A DNA stretch of 64,000 bases from Bacteroidetes bacterium 37-13 (GCA_001897535.1 MKTC01000013.1:1-64000), one strand, 5' to 3'. Shown: positions 17,250 through 27,600, counted from the stretch's first letter. Notes: generated from the sequence alone by a model not told the origin. Program-made: numbers and translations.

Positions 17250-20200
17250 ATGGCAGATAAAATATATTGGAAAGGGTTAGAAGAGAAAAATCAGCTGATA
17301 TCTTTCACAGAATCTGAAAGTAAAGAATTTGCTGAAAATCTTCCGGTAGTAGGCAGTGCCGTTGATGCAATTTCAACTAAAGGCAATACCAACCGTAGAG
17401 ATTTCTTGAAAATGTTGGGATTTAGCGTAACTGCTGCAACTATTGCTGCAAGTTGCGAAATTCCTGTTCGCAAGTCTATTCCTTATGCTTGGAAACCTGA
17501 AGAGATTGTTCCGGGTGTTGCGAATTATTATGCTTCTGCGTATTTTAGTGCAGGAGAATTTAATTCTATTTTAGTTAAAACCCGCGAAGGCAGACCAATA
17601 AAAGTAGAAGCTAACAAACAAAGCACAGTTACCGGACATGGAACTTCTGCTCGTGCACAAGCTTCAGTTTTAAGTCTATATGATGGCAGCCGATACACCA
17701 ACCCACGCAAAGGAAAAGAAAATATAACTTGGGATACTGCTGATAAAGAAGTTAAAGCAAAATTAGAATCAATAAAAGCAGCAGGCGGTAAAGTAGCATT
17801 GTTTACTTCAACAGTAGCAAGTCCTTCAACCAAAGCAGTTATTAAAGATTTTATTGCAACTAATCCAAATGTAGAGCATTTGGTTTACGATGCCGTTTCA
17901 TACTCAGGTTTGTTAGATGCAAACCAACAATCATTTGGTGTTCGTGCAGTTCCAAATTACCAATTTGCAAAAGCAAAAGTAATTGTAGGCGTTGGTGCAG
18001 ATTATTTAGGTTCTTGGTTAAACCATACTGAATACGAAGCAGATTGGGCTGTGAACCGTAGAGTGAGCAAAGCAAATACTGCTATGAGTAAAACATTCCA
18101 AATTGAATGTTTGCCAACTACAACAGGATTTAAAGCCGATGTTCGCGTACCTGTGAAACCGGCTGATGAAATTGCTGCTTTAATTGCCATTTACAACATA
18201 GTTACCGGAAGCAGCGCAGCAGGAGCTTTGCAGAATGCAAAAGTAGAAGCGGCAGCAAAAGCACTTGTGGCTGCAAAAGGCGAAAGTTTATTGGTTTGTG
18301 GAAGCAACAGCGTTCACGCTCAACTTTTAACTAATGCCGTAAACTCAGCTTTAGGGAATTATGGCACTACACTTGGTTTTGACCGTCCTGTTTATTTAAA
18401 ACAAGGTTCAGATACTGCGGCAACTGCATTGTTTGAAGGTTTGAAAAACGGAACTTACAAAGGTGTGCTTTTTTACGAAGCAAATCCGGTTTACAATTAT
18501 GCTAAGGGAAAAGAATTATCAGAGTTAATTTCTAAAGCAGAGTTAAGCGTTTCTTTTGCCAATCGCTTGGACGAAACATCTTCGGTTACCGCTTATGTTT
18601 TACCGGACAACCATTATTTAGAAAGCTGGAACGATATTGAAGTAAAAGCAGGTATTTTAAACACTGTTCAGCCAACTATTTCAAAATTATTCGATACTCG
18701 CCAATTTCAAGATACATTACTCACTTATAGCGGTCAAACTGTAAAATATTATGAGTACATGCAAAAGAATTGGGAAACCAATTTCTATCCTAAACAAACA
18801 AAATACACAGGTTTTTGGGCATTTTGGGATACTACAATTCACGATGGTGAAGTAGTGTTGAATGTTGCTCCAACAGCAACCACCGCAGGAAATCCAAACC
18901 TTGCAGAAGCTGCAAGTGTTTTGGCTGATTCAGTAAAAGGTTATGGAGAAAATCAATTGAAAATTTACGAATCTTCAGTAATAGGTGATGGAACACACTC
19001 CGATAACCCTTGGTTATTAGAAATTCCTGAACCAGTAACTAAGGTTACATGGGAAAACTTTGTAATGGTAAGCCCTAAGTTTGTTGAAAAGAACGGTTTA
19101 CAACCCGATCTTGAAATGAAAGATTACCATGTAATTAAGTTAAAAGCAGGCGATGTAGAACTTGAATTGCCTGTGGTTGCCGTTCCGGGAACACCTGAAA
19201 ACACATTCGGTGTAGCATTAGGTTTTGGCCGTACAGCAGTAAACCATGATTTGTTGAAAGTAGGTAAAAATGCTTATCCGTTATTAACTTCAGGTTTAGA
19301 TATTGTTGGCAATGTAACTTGGACAAAAGCAGGTAAAACCGAAAAACTGGGAATTACCCAAACACACCATAACTTAACTTTAAAAGGCTTAGGAGGAACA
19401 AGAACACGCCATATTATTAAGGAAACAACCTTAGAAGAATATAAGCAAAATCCTTACGCAGGAAACGAAGACAGAGCGGATATTTTAGAGCATTTAGTTA
19501 CTTTATATCCTACACATAATTTCCCGGGACATCACTGGTCTATGGTAATTGACTTAAACACTTGTACCGGATGTAATGCATGTGTAGTAGCTTGTAATGC
19601 TGAAAACAATATTCCGGTAGTAGGAAAAGACCAAGTAGTTCGTGCTCGTGAAATGCACTGGTTGCGTATTGATCGTTATTTTGCAGGAAGCGAAGAAGAT
19701 CCAACAGCGGTATTCCAGCCAATGCTTTGCCAGCACTGCGATAACGCACCTTGCGAAAACGTGTGCCCGGTTGCAGCAACCAACCACAGTAGCGAAGGAT
19801 TAAACCAAATGGCTTACAACCGTTGTATTGGTACAAGATATTGCGCAAACAACTGCCCTTACAAAGTTCGTAGATTCAACTGGTACGACTATGCAGGAAA
19901 CGATAGCTTCGACAAGAAATGGGGAACAGGAAACGATGCGGGATTGGCTGCATACCAATTAGGAATGCGCGAACCTTTAACTCGTATGGTATTGAACCCA
20001 GACGTTACTGTGCGTTCACGTGGTGTAATTGAAAAGTGTTCTTTCTGCGTACAACGCTTACAAGATGCAAAACTTACTGCCAAGAAAGATAATCGCCCAT
20101 TATTAGATGGCGAAGCACAAACAGCTTGCCAAACAGCTTGCCCAACAAATGCAATTACTTTTGGAGATAGAAACAATAAAGAAGCAGCAGTTGCGAAATT

Positions 20201-20306
20201 GTTTAACGAAGAAAGAGCATTTGGAGTATTAGAAGAGTTGCATACACTACCGAATGTGATGTACTTAACACAAGTTAGAAACACAGATAAAGAAGCAAAA
20301 GCATAA
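17250..20306 (+). CDS. actB: Alternative complex III subunit ActB, molybdopterin-like/iron-sulfur protein
   Basis: 1018 residues. A Tat-variant signal (NRRDFLKMLGFSVTAAT) starts near residue 49. Residues about 100-700 resemble the molybdopterin oxidoreductase fold, which in ACIII carries no Mo cofactor. Residues about 760-980 form the ferredoxin-like domain with CTGCNACVVAC, CQHCDNAPCENVC, CIGTRYCANNC and CSFC...CQTAC motifs, fitting three 4Fe-4S clusters and one 3Fe-4S cluster. The third motif lacks one Cys, as expected for the 3Fe-4S site. It relays electrons from quinol to ActA. It follows actA by 70 bp. Confidence 0.94.
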   Translation: MADKIYWKGLEEKNQLISFTESESKEFAENLPVVGSAVDAISTKGNTNRRDFLKMLGFSVTAATIAASCEIPVRKSIPYAWKPEEIVPGVANYYASAYFSAGEFNSILVKTREGRPIKVEANKQSTVTGHGTSARAQASVLSLYDGSRYTNPRKGKENITWDTADKEVKAKLESIKAAGGKVALFTSTVASPSTKAVIKDFIATNPNVEHLVYDAVSYSGLLDANQQSFGVRAVPNYQFAKAKVIVGVGADYLGSWLNHTEYEADWAVNRRVSKANTAMSKTFQIECLPTTTGFKADVRVPVKPADEIAALIAIYNIVTGSSAAGALQNAKVEAAAKALVAAKGESLLVCGSNSVHAQLLTNAVNSALGNYGTTLGFDRPVYLKQGSDTAATALFEGLKNGTYKGVLFYEANPVYNYAKGKELSELISKAELSVSFANRLDETSSVTAYVLPDNHYLESWNDIEVKAGILNTVQPTISKLFDTRQFQDTLLTYSGQTVKYYEYMQKNWETNFYPKQTKYTGFWAFWDTTIHDGEVVLNVAPTATTAGNPNLAEAASVLADSVKGYGENQLKIYESSVIGDGTHSDNPWLLEIPEPVTKVTWENFVMVSPKFVEKNGLQPDLEMKDYHVIKLKAGDVELELPVVAVPGTPENTFGVALGFGRTAVNHDLLKVGKNAYPLLTSGLDIVGNVTWTKAGKTEKLGITQTHHNLTLKGLGGTRTRHIIKETTLEEYKQNPYAGNEDRADILEHLVTLYPTHNFPGHHWSMVIDLNTCTGCNACVVACNAENNIPVVGKDQVVRAREMHWLRIDRYFAGSEEDPTAVFQPMLCQHCDNAPCENVCPVAATNHSSEGLNQMAYNRCIGTRYCANNCPYKVRRFNWYDYAGNDSFDKKWGTGNDAGLAAYQLGMREPLTRMVLNPDVTVRSRGVIEKCSFCVQRLQDAKLTAKKDNRPLLDGEAQTACQTACPTNAITFGDRNNKEAAVAKLFNEERAFGVLEELHTLPNVMYLTQVRNTDKEAKA

Positions 20307-20334
20307 ATTTTTAAATAGAAATTAAATAATATCA

Positions 20335-21789
20335 ATGCACGCATACGAATCGGATTATAGAGAACCGCTCATTGGACCTTCTGTAAAGAGCTATACTCAA
20401 ATTACTGACGAGTTGGTACGACCAACTGAAGGCGTTCCACCGCTAAGTTGGTGGATATTGTTTAGCATAATGGGAATGGGAACCTTGTTTTTCCTGTTTT
20501 GCTTAGGCTGGACAATTTGGTTTGGAATAGGCACTTGGGGCTTAAATAAAACTGTAAACTGGGCATGGGATATCACTAACTTTGTTTGGTGGATAGGTAT
20601 TGGACACGCAGGTACGCTTATTTCCGCAATCTTATTGTTATTCCGCCAACGTTTCCGTACCGGAATTAACCGTGCAGCAGAAGCGATGACAATTTTTGCG
20701 GTAATTTGTGCCGGTGTATTTCCATTATTACATACTGGTCGCCAGTGGTTAGATTTCTTTATCTTCCCTTACCCAAACACACGTGGTCCTTTGTGGGTAA
20801 ACTTTAACTCACCGCTTTTGTGGGACGTATTTGCAATCTCAACCTATTTTACTGTATCGTTGTTATTTTGGTACTCCGGCTTAATGCCTGATTTTGCAAC
20901 TATCCGCGATAGATCAAAAAGTAAAACAAGAAAGTTTATTTACAATATAGCTTCATTTGGTTGGCAAGGAACAGCAAAGCAATGGCAACGTTTCGAGTCA
21001 TTGTCGTTAGTTTTAGCAGGTTTGGCAACTCCGTTGGTATTATCAGTTCACACCATAGTATCGTTTGACTTTGCTACATCAGTAATTCCGGGCTGGCACA
21101 CTACAATCTTCCCTCCATATTTTGTTGCGGGCGCTATCTTCTCAGGTTTCGCAATGGTGGAAACTTTAATGCTTATCGTGAGAAAGCTATTTAAGTTAGA
21201 AGATTATATTACGGTGAACCACATCGAATCAATGAACAAAATTATTGTTCTAACAGGTTCGATAGTAGGTATTGCTTACATCACAGAATTATTTATTGCT
21301 TGGTATTCTGGATATTTATATGAGCAACATGCTTTCTATAACAGAGCATTGGGTAAATATTGGTGGGCTTATGCCATTATGATGTCTTGTAACGTAATTA
21401 CACCACAAGCTTACTGGTTCAAAAAAGTTCGTAGAAACTTATTAGTAACTTTTGTTCTTTCAATATTTGTAAACATCGGAATGTGGTTCGAGCGTTTTGT
21501 AATTATCGTAACTTCATTAGCTGATGATTTCTTACCATCAAGCTGGGCTTATTTCTCTCCTACTTGGGTAGATATTGGAATTTATGTTGGTTCAATGTGT
21601 TTGTTTATGACCTTGTTCTTGTTGTTTGCACGTACATTCCCTGTAATTGCTATAGCAGAGGTAAAATCTATATTTAGAACTTCTTCTGCAGTAGCAAAAG
21701 CTGAGCGCGCTAAAGAAGCCGGCTCTTCAAGTGGAGGTTATGTGGGCAGTTATCAAGTTGGAATATTAGATAAAGACGCGAAAAACTAA
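20335..21789 (+). CDS. actC: Alternative complex III subunit ActC, NrfD-like quinol-binding protein
   Basis: 484 residues with about ten membrane helices, the NrfD/PsrC architecture. Conserved features visible are WWIGIGHAGTLISA near the second helix (His and Gly at the expected quinol site), TGRQWLDF, WGLMPDF-like WYSGLMPDFATIRDR, and SVHTIVSFDFATSVIPGWHTT. ActC is one of the two large membrane subunits that oxidise menaquinol and are thought to move protons. The C-terminal ~30 residues are a soluble Ser/Gly-rich tail. It lies 28 bp after actB. Confidence 0.93.
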   Translation: MHAYESDYREPLIGPSVKSYTQITDELVRPTEGVPPLSWWILFSIMGMGTLFFLFCLGWTIWFGIGTWGLNKTVNWAWDITNFVWWIGIGHAGTLISAILLLFRQRFRTGINRAAEAMTIFAVICAGVFPLLHTGRQWLDFFIFPYPNTRGPLWVNFNSPLLWDVFAISTYFTVSLLFWYSGLMPDFATIRDRSKSKTRKFIYNIASFGWQGTAKQWQRFESLSLVLAGLATPLVLSVHTIVSFDFATSVIPGWHTTIFPPYFVAGAIFSGFAMVETLMLIVRKLFKLEDYITVNHIESMNKIIVLTGSIVGIAYITELFIAWYSGYLYEQHAFYNRALGKYWWAYAIMMSCNVITPQAYWFKKVRRNLLVTFVLSIFVNIGMWFERFVIIVTSLADDFLPSSWAYFSPTWVDIGIYVGSMCLFMTLFLLFARTFPVIAIAEVKSIFRTSSAVAKAERAKEAGSSSGGYVGSYQVGILDKDAKN

Positions 21790-21831
21790 TTTTAAAAATT
21801 GAAGTCATAAACACTATAATGAAATAATATT

Positions 21832-22371
21832 ATGAGTAATAAATTTTTAATTGGCATGTGGGATCATGAAGAAGTGTTTCTTCATGCAGCAAAGCACCTC
21901 ACTCATGACGGTGTAGAAATTCATGAAACACTTACTCCTTTTCCTGTTCACGGATTGGAACACGCATTGGGCTATAGAGAAACTCGCCTGCACACTGCAG
22001 GATTTTTATATGGTATCACAGGAACTACCATGGCTTTATTGCTTATGGGCTGGATTATGTCAGTAAACTATCCAATAGTGTTTGGCGGTAAACCATTTTT
22101 CGCTTTGCCTTCTTTTATTCCAATCACATTTGAATTAACAGTATTGTTTTCTGCAGTTGGTATGGTATTAACTTATTGCACACGTAATAAGTTATTCCCT
22201 GGTTATGTGCCTCGTATTTATGATCCGCGCACAACTGACGACCGTTTTGCATTTGTATTTGATATTGAAGGAAAGAGTGAAGCAGATGTTGCAAAATTGA
22301 GAACTATATGCGAATCAAACGGAGCTGTAGAAATTAAAACAAAAGAATTTAAAGAAGGAGACGGACTTTAA
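21832..22371 (+). CDS. actD: Alternative complex III subunit ActD (DUF3341)
   Basis: 179 residues. A cytoplasmic N-terminal domain includes DHEEVFLHAAKHL and FPVHGLEHALGYRETRL. Two membrane helices are near residues 62-80 and 100-120, followed by RIYDPRTTDDRFAF and a small C-terminal domain. This is the DUF3341 family, known as ActD. It is a membrane-anchored structural subunit of the complex. Spacing to both neighbours is about 30-40 bp. Confidence 0.93.
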   Translation: MSNKFLIGMWDHEEVFLHAAKHLTHDGVEIHETLTPFPVHGLEHALGYRETRLHTAGFLYGITGTTMALLLMGWIMSVNYPIVFGGKPFFALPSFIPITFELTVLFSAVGMVLTYCTRNKLFPGYVPRIYDPRTTDDRFAFVFDIEGKSEADVAKLRTICESNGAVEIKTKEFKEGDGL

Positions 22372-22403
22372 TTTTAAGAACTCCAAAAACTGATTGTTTA
22401 GAA

Positions 22404-23120
22404 ATGAGAAACACAATATACATTTTAGGCTTAATGGTTTTAGCTGTAGCAACCACAACTTCTTGCAGCAGAAATCCAAAAGAACCCGGAAAAATTTTCA
22501 TGCCGGATATGGCTTACAGTCCGGGTTATGAAACCTACTCAGAAAGCCCTATTGCTACTCCTGAAGGAGTAAAAATGAGTGCTCGTCTGCCAGTTGAAGG
22601 AACAATTCCTCACGGATTCATTCCATCTGATGAAAAGATTAGAACAAATCAAGCATACTTGATGAGTTATATGGCGAAAAACCATTTTACCGGTAAGGCT
22701 GAAAAGTGGAATGAAGAATATGCTAAAGCAGCTCAACTTTTACAAGACCCACTTGAGCAATCAAAAGAAAACTTAGACAAAGGAAAAGAAGTTTATACTA
22801 TTCACTGCAAAGTGTGCCACGGAGAAAAAGGAAATGGCGATGGACAAATTATTGTTCTTGCTGATGGAAGTGATGGCCCATACACAGCCGTTCCTCCTGC
22901 ATACAAAAAGCACTTGCCTGAAATTAAAGATGGCAATATGTTTTATAGCATTAGCTACGGAAAAGGCATGATGGGACCTTATGCGCATTCTTTAAGTGTA
23001 ACAGAAAGATGGCAAGTAATTCATTATATTAAAAGTTTAGCCGGATTAACAGCAACTACTGCCGCTGCAACAGATACAGCAGCAAAAGCAGCAACTCCGG
23101 TAACAGCAGAAAAAAAATAA
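22404..23120 (+). CDS. actE: Alternative complex III subunit ActE, monohaem cytochrome c lipoprotein
   Basis: 238 residues. The N-terminus gives a lipoprotein signal (LGLMVLAVATTTSC). One haem motif, CKVCHGEKGNGDG, lies near residue 136, with a distal Met candidate in GKGMMGPYAHSL. An Ala/Thr-rich tail of about 20 residues follows the domain. ActE is a peripheral electron exit or relay subunit on the periplasmic face, held by its lipid anchor. It lies between actD and actF with 32-bp gaps. Confidence 0.93.
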   Translation: MRNTIYILGLMVLAVATTTSCSRNPKEPGKIFMPDMAYSPGYETYSESPIATPEGVKMSARLPVEGTIPHGFIPSDEKIRTNQAYLMSYMAKNHFTGKAEKWNEEYAKAAQLLQDPLEQSKENLDKGKEVYTIHCKVCHGEKGNGDGQIIVLADGSDGPYTAVPPAYKKHLPEIKDGNMFYSISYGKGMMGPYAHSLSVTERWQVIHYIKSLAGLTATTAAATDTAAKAATPVTAEKK

Positions 23121-23151
23121 GAACCAATTAAATACGCTAAATAGCTAAGAA

Positions 23152-24549
23152 ATGACAGAAAAATTTCAATTTGATAGTAAACTCAAGAAGAACTTATTCA
23201 TTGCGATGGGCTTGGGTTTGGTAGGTTTGGTTTTGGCGTTTGTGTTATATCCGCATAACTCACACAGCCGTTTTTGGACAAACATTTTAGTAAATTCATA
23301 TTATTTTACTGGAATAGGAATATTTGGTTTGTTCTTTGTTGCAGCACACCAATTAGGATACGGAGGTTGGATAGTTTTGGTGCGCAGAGTAATTATGTCT
23401 ATGTCTGGTTTTGTATTTGTGGGAGCGCCACTTTTGCTTTTAATAGCATTGCTTACTTGGGGAAATGTGCACAATATTTACGACCATTGGCTGCATGTAA
23501 TTAAGCACCCGGAAAGCCTTCCGGAAAGTATGACAACGAAAGCAGTTTTCTTTAACTTAACATTTTGGACTGCCAGAATTGCTGTTTATGCAATTCTTTG
23601 GATGTTGTTTGCTCGTATCATTACAAAGTATTTTGGTAACATAACCGATAAAAGATCTTACAAAATATCTAAGCTTATCGCGGCAATGTGGATTGTTGTT
23701 TTTGCTGTGTCTGAAAGTTTTGTTAGCTGGGATATGATTATGAGTATTGATCCACATTGGTATTCAACTTTGTTTGGTTGGTATAACTTTGCCAGCTACG
23801 GTTGTGGAGCACTTTCATTTGCTATATTATTAACTATCTATTTAAAATCTAAAGGCTATTTAGCACAAGTAAATGAAAATCATATTCACGATTTGGGAGT
23901 ATTCCTTTTTGGATTTTCAATATTTTGGACATACTTGTGGTTTAGCCAATATATGTTGCAGTGGTATGCCAACATTCCTGAAGATACAATGTACTGGGTA
24001 AAACGTGCAGGCACAGGTTTTCATACTAGCATGTTTGTTTCTTTGGCTATTAACTTTGTGTTACCTTTATTGGTTATAATTAAGAGAGGAGCTAAAAGAA
24101 ATTTTAAAACCATATCTTTTGTGTCTGTTATGATAATTATCGGGCATCATATTGATTTTTGTAACATGGTAATGTATGAACCAAATGTAATTTCAACAGG
24201 ACATGGCGAACATGGACATCATGCACTTAACAGCAATGAAGCTACAGCATTATATGCTGAAAATACAGAAGCTGTAAAAGAACCTGCGGCTGCTACAGAA
24301 CACGCAGCTACAGATGCCGTTACTGCTAAGCCTGAAGTAAAAGCAGCTGAATCGGCACATGTAGAAGCTCATGGACACGAACACGGAAGCACAGCAAAAT
24401 CTTATGCAGGTTTTGGTTTGGTAGAAATCCTAATTTTTATTGGATTTACCGGAGTGTTTTTATATATGTTTTTTAATGAACTATCGAAACATCCTTTAGT
24501 TAACGAACAAGATCCTTACTTTAAAGAGTCTCAAAGACACCACATTTAA
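23152..24549 (+). CDS. actF: Alternative complex III subunit ActF, membrane quinol subunit
   Basis: 465 residues and about ten membrane helices, related to ActC. The recognisable motifs include FWTARIAVYAILWM, ESFVSWDMIMSIDPHWYSTLFGWY and FWTYLWFSQYMLQWYANIPED. A soluble insert between the last two helices, about residues 340-420, is rich in His, Ala and Glu (HGEHGHH, HVEAHGHEHG). That insert is not part of the core fold and may bind metal or be a flexible linker. With ActC it forms the membrane part of the complex. Confidence 0.93.
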   Translation: MTEKFQFDSKLKKNLFIAMGLGLVGLVLAFVLYPHNSHSRFWTNILVNSYYFTGIGIFGLFFVAAHQLGYGGWIVLVRRVIMSMSGFVFVGAPLLLLIALLTWGNVHNIYDHWLHVIKHPESLPESMTTKAVFFNLTFWTARIAVYAILWMLFARIITKYFGNITDKRSYKISKLIAAMWIVVFAVSESFVSWDMIMSIDPHWYSTLFGWYNFASYGCGALSFAILLTIYLKSKGYLAQVNENHIHDLGVFLFGFSIFWTYLWFSQYMLQWYANIPEDTMYWVKRAGTGFHTSMFVSLAINFVLPLLVIIKRGAKRNFKTISFVSVMIIIGHHIDFCNMVMYEPNVISTGHGEHGHHALNSNEATALYAENTEAVKEPAAATEHAATDAVTAKPEVKAAESAHVEAHGHEHGSTAKSYAGFGLVEILIFIGFTGVFLYMFFNELSKHPLVNEQDPYFKESQRHHI

Positions 24550-24613
24550 GGATTGAAAAATTTAATATTGTATTAGGATATAATTATTTTTTAAAGATAA
24601 ATAAATATTAGAG

Positions 24614-25699
24614 ATGACTATTTTGTTATCAACCGTAATTTTGGTTCTGCTTTTTGTTGTGCTTGTTTATGTGGCTCATGCCAGTGAACTTGCAATGGTT
24701 CTTAATGGTGAAGACAAAGACACCACAAAGGCAAGTAGAAGAAATGGCTATGCTTCATTATTATTCCTTATAGGATTCTTTGTTGCAGTAGCTTGGTCTT
24801 GTAAAGAATATTTGCCCGCATTATTGCCTAAGTCGGCATCATTACATGGCGTAGAAACCGATCGTTTATATAACGAAGGTATGATACTGATGTTTTTGGT
24901 GTTTATCTTAACCCACATCGCTTTATTTTGGTTTGCTTACCGCTACAACGAATCCAATAATAAGGTTGCTTATTTCTACCCTCACAACAATAAATTAGAG
25001 GCTATATGGACTATCATTCCGGCACTTGTGTTGGTTGCAATGGCTGTAACCGGAATGCGTGTTTGGTTTGATATTTTTGATGTGAGCAAACGCGATACAA
25101 AGAACATGATGGTGCTTGAAGTTACTGCGAAACAATTTCAGTGGACAGTTCGTTACTCAGGTAAAGACAACGCTTTTGGCGAAAGAATTATTGACAAGGA
25201 ACACGTTTCTCCTGAAAATGAATTAGGTATCAATTGGAAAGACGCAAAAAGCCATGATGACTTTTTTGCTGACAAAATCTATTTGGTTAAAAACAAGCCG
25301 GTATTGGTTAAGTTAGGCGCTCAAGATGTGCTTCACAGTTTCTTTTTGCCACATTTTCGTGTGAAATTAGACTGTGTTCCAGGGTTGCCTACACAGTTTT
25401 ATTTTGTTCCAACCCTTACTACCAAAGAGATGCAAGAGTATTTAAGCACTCAGCCTTGGTGGCAACAAGTAAATCCTGAAACAGGCAAACAAAAATGGGA
25501 AACATTTAAGTACGAATTAGCTTGCACCGAAATTTGCGGACGTTCGCACTATGGAATGCAAAAAGATGTAGTTGTTGTAGAACAAAAAGAATATGATGAA
25601 TGGATGAACAAACAAGACTCATATTATAAAACAGTTGTACAGCCAACTTTAGTTGGAAATAATAACATTCCTGCGGATAAAGTACAAGCATTAAATTAA
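24614..25699 (+). CDS. coxB: Cytochrome c oxidase subunit II (CuA protein)
   Basis: 361 residues. An N-terminal membrane helix is followed by two more (about 53-70 and 92-112, 130-155), then the cupredoxin domain. CuA ligands are complete: His241 in DVLHSFF, Cys304 and Cys308 in CTEICGRSHYGM, His312 and Met315. No CxxCH motif is present, so it is not a caa3-type fused subunit; electrons would come from ActA or ActE. It receives electrons and passes them to haem a in subunit I. It lies 64 bp after actF. Confidence 0.94.
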   Translation: MTILLSTVILVLLFVVLVYVAHASELAMVLNGEDKDTTKASRRNGYASLLFLIGFFVAVAWSCKEYLPALLPKSASLHGVETDRLYNEGMILMFLVFILTHIALFWFAYRYNESNNKVAYFYPHNNKLEAIWTIIPALVLVAMAVTGMRVWFDIFDVSKRDTKNMMVLEVTAKQFQWTVRYSGKDNAFGERIIDKEHVSPENELGINWKDAKSHDDFFADKIYLVKNKPVLVKLGAQDVLHSFFLPHFRVKLDCVPGLPTQFYFVPTLTTKEMQEYLSTQPWWQQVNPETGKQKWETFKYELACTEICGRSHYGMQKDVVVVEQKEYDEWMNKQDSYYKTVVQPTLVGNNNIPADKVQALN

Positions 25700-25746
25700 T
25701 CGAATTTTAAACCAAAGCGCAACGCTTAAAATATAAAAAATAGAGT

Positions 25747-27561
25747 ATGCAAACAGTAGCACATGGAGATGTACACACTCAAGATACACATCATGGAGAT
25801 CATGGACACCATGATCATCATGAGCAATCTTGGTTAGAAAAGTATGTTTTTAGTACTGACCATAAGATAGTAGCAAAGCAGTTTTTAATTACCGGAATGA
25901 TGTGGGCAATCGTTGGTGCATTGCTTTCAGTATTGTTCCGTATTCAACTTGCTTGGCCAGATGAAACTTTTCCATTTTTGGAAACATTTTTAGGTAAATG
26001 GGCAGAAGGCGGTAAAATCTCTAATGAGTTTTACAACGCACTTATTACTATGCACGGTACAATTCTTATTTTCTTCGTACTTACCGGAGGATTAAGTGGA
26101 ACGTTTGCAAACTTGCTTATTCCATACCAAATTGGTTCACGCGATATGGCATCAGGATTTATCAATATGTTGTCATACTGGTTCTTTTTTATTGCCTCGA
26201 TGGTAATGTTTTCATCTTTCTTTATCCAAACAGGACCTGCAGCCGGAGGTTGGACAGCTTACCCACCATTGAACGGCTTGCGCGATACTGCTATTAGTAA
26301 AGGTTCGGGGCTTGGTTTCGATTTATGGGCATTGGCAATGGTCTTATTTATTATATCTTCTTTGTTAGGAGGCTTAAATTATATTTCAACTACGCTTAAC
26401 TTGCGTACCAAAGGTATGACCATGTTTAAGTTGCCATTAACCGTTTGGTCTTTCATGCTTACTGCAGTTATTGGCCTATTGGCATTCCCGGCATTATTGG
26501 CAGGTGTAGCGCTTTTAGAATTTGACCGTTTGTTAGGCACTTCATTCTACTTGAACGATATTATTATTAACGGAAACTTATTAGACTACAAAGGTGGTTC
26601 ACCAATTTTATACCAACACTTATTTTGGTTCTTAGGACACCCGGAAGTTTATATTATTATTTTGCCTGCAATGGGTATTGTTTCTGAAGTAATTAGCGTA
26701 CACAGCCGCAAGCCAATATTTGGTTATAGAGCAATGGTGATGTCGCTTTCTACTATCGTTGTAATTTCATTCTTAGTTTGGGCGCACCACATGTTTGTAT
26801 CCGGTATGAATCCAAACTTAGGAGCTGTGTTTATGTTATTTTCATTGTTGATTGCAGTTCCTTCATCAATTAAAACCTTTAACTGGTTGGGAACAATTTG
26901 GCGCGGCTCTTTGCGCTTAAATTCACCAATGATGTTTGCAATCGGGTTTGTATCTATGTTTATTACAGGTGGTGTTACCGGTATTATTTTAGGTAGTGCT
27001 GCAATTGATATTCAATTACACGATACTTACTTTGTAATTGCGCACTTCCACTTGGTAATGGGTGTTGCTGCATTCTTTGGAATGTTTGCCGGAGTTTATC
27101 ACTGGTTTCCACGTTTTTATGGTCGTTATATGAACGAAACATTGGGCATGATTCACTTTTGGATTACGCTAATTGGTGGTTATGCAATTTTCTTCCCAAT
27201 GCACTTTATGAACGATATTCCAAGACGTTACTATAGTTTCGCAAACTTTGAAACCTTCAATAGATTCGAAGATATGATGGTATTTATTACCGTATCGGCA
27301 ATTATTGTATTCTTAGCACAATTATTATTTGTTGTGAACTTTTTCTATAGCATTTTTAAAGGTAGAAAAGTAGAAGGCGAAGTTTGCAATCCATGGGGAA
27401 GTACTACTTTAGAATGGACAGCTCCGGTAGAAAGATTACATGGCAACTGGCCTGGAGAATTGCCAACAGTTTACCGTTGGCCTTACGACTATAGCGTGAA
27501 TGGAAGAGATTTTATTCCTCAAAATGAGCCATTAAAACCTGGCGAAGTTGAGCATCAATAG
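25747..27561 (+). CDS. coxA: Cytochrome c oxidase subunit I
   Basis: 604 residues with about twelve or more membrane helices. Haem-copper ligands are visible: His103 (ITMHGT), His298 and Tyr in GHPEVY, the His347-His348 pair in WAHHMF, and His433/His435 in IAHFHLV. The His-Tyr motif indicates an A-type oxidase. The DMA segment retains the D-channel Asp, but the usual FPR that follows is changed to SGF. The first 25 residues carry nine His (HGDVH, THHGDHGHHDHH), unusual for this subunit. It reduces O2 to water and pumps protons. Confidence 0.95.
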   Translation: MQTVAHGDVHTQDTHHGDHGHHDHHEQSWLEKYVFSTDHKIVAKQFLITGMMWAIVGALLSVLFRIQLAWPDETFPFLETFLGKWAEGGKISNEFYNALITMHGTILIFFVLTGGLSGTFANLLIPYQIGSRDMASGFINMLSYWFFFIASMVMFSSFFIQTGPAAGGWTAYPPLNGLRDTAISKGSGLGFDLWALAMVLFIISSLLGGLNYISTTLNLRTKGMTMFKLPLTVWSFMLTAVIGLLAFPALLAGVALLEFDRLLGTSFYLNDIIINGNLLDYKGGSPILYQHLFWFLGHPEVYIIILPAMGIVSEVISVHSRKPIFGYRAMVMSLSTIVVISFLVWAHHMFVSGMNPNLGAVFMLFSLLIAVPSSIKTFNWLGTIWRGSLRLNSPMMFAIGFVSMFITGGVTGIILGSAAIDIQLHDTYFVIAHFHLVMGVAAFFGMFAGVYHWFPRFYGRYMNETLGMIHFWITLIGGYAIFFPMHFMNDIPRRYYSFANFETFNRFEDMMVFITVSAIIVFLAQLLFVVNFFYSIFKGRKVEGEVCNPWGSTTLEWTAPVERLHGNWPGELPTVYRWPYDYSVNGRDFIPQNEPLKPGEVEHQ

Positions 27562-27600
27562 TATCATCAAAGTTTTTGAAATCTTTAAAAATTAGATGTA

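Noticed and set aside
24614-25699. A caa3-type oxidase with haem c in subunit II
   Set aside because: No CxxCH motif occurs in subunit II; the haem c carriers are ActA and ActE.
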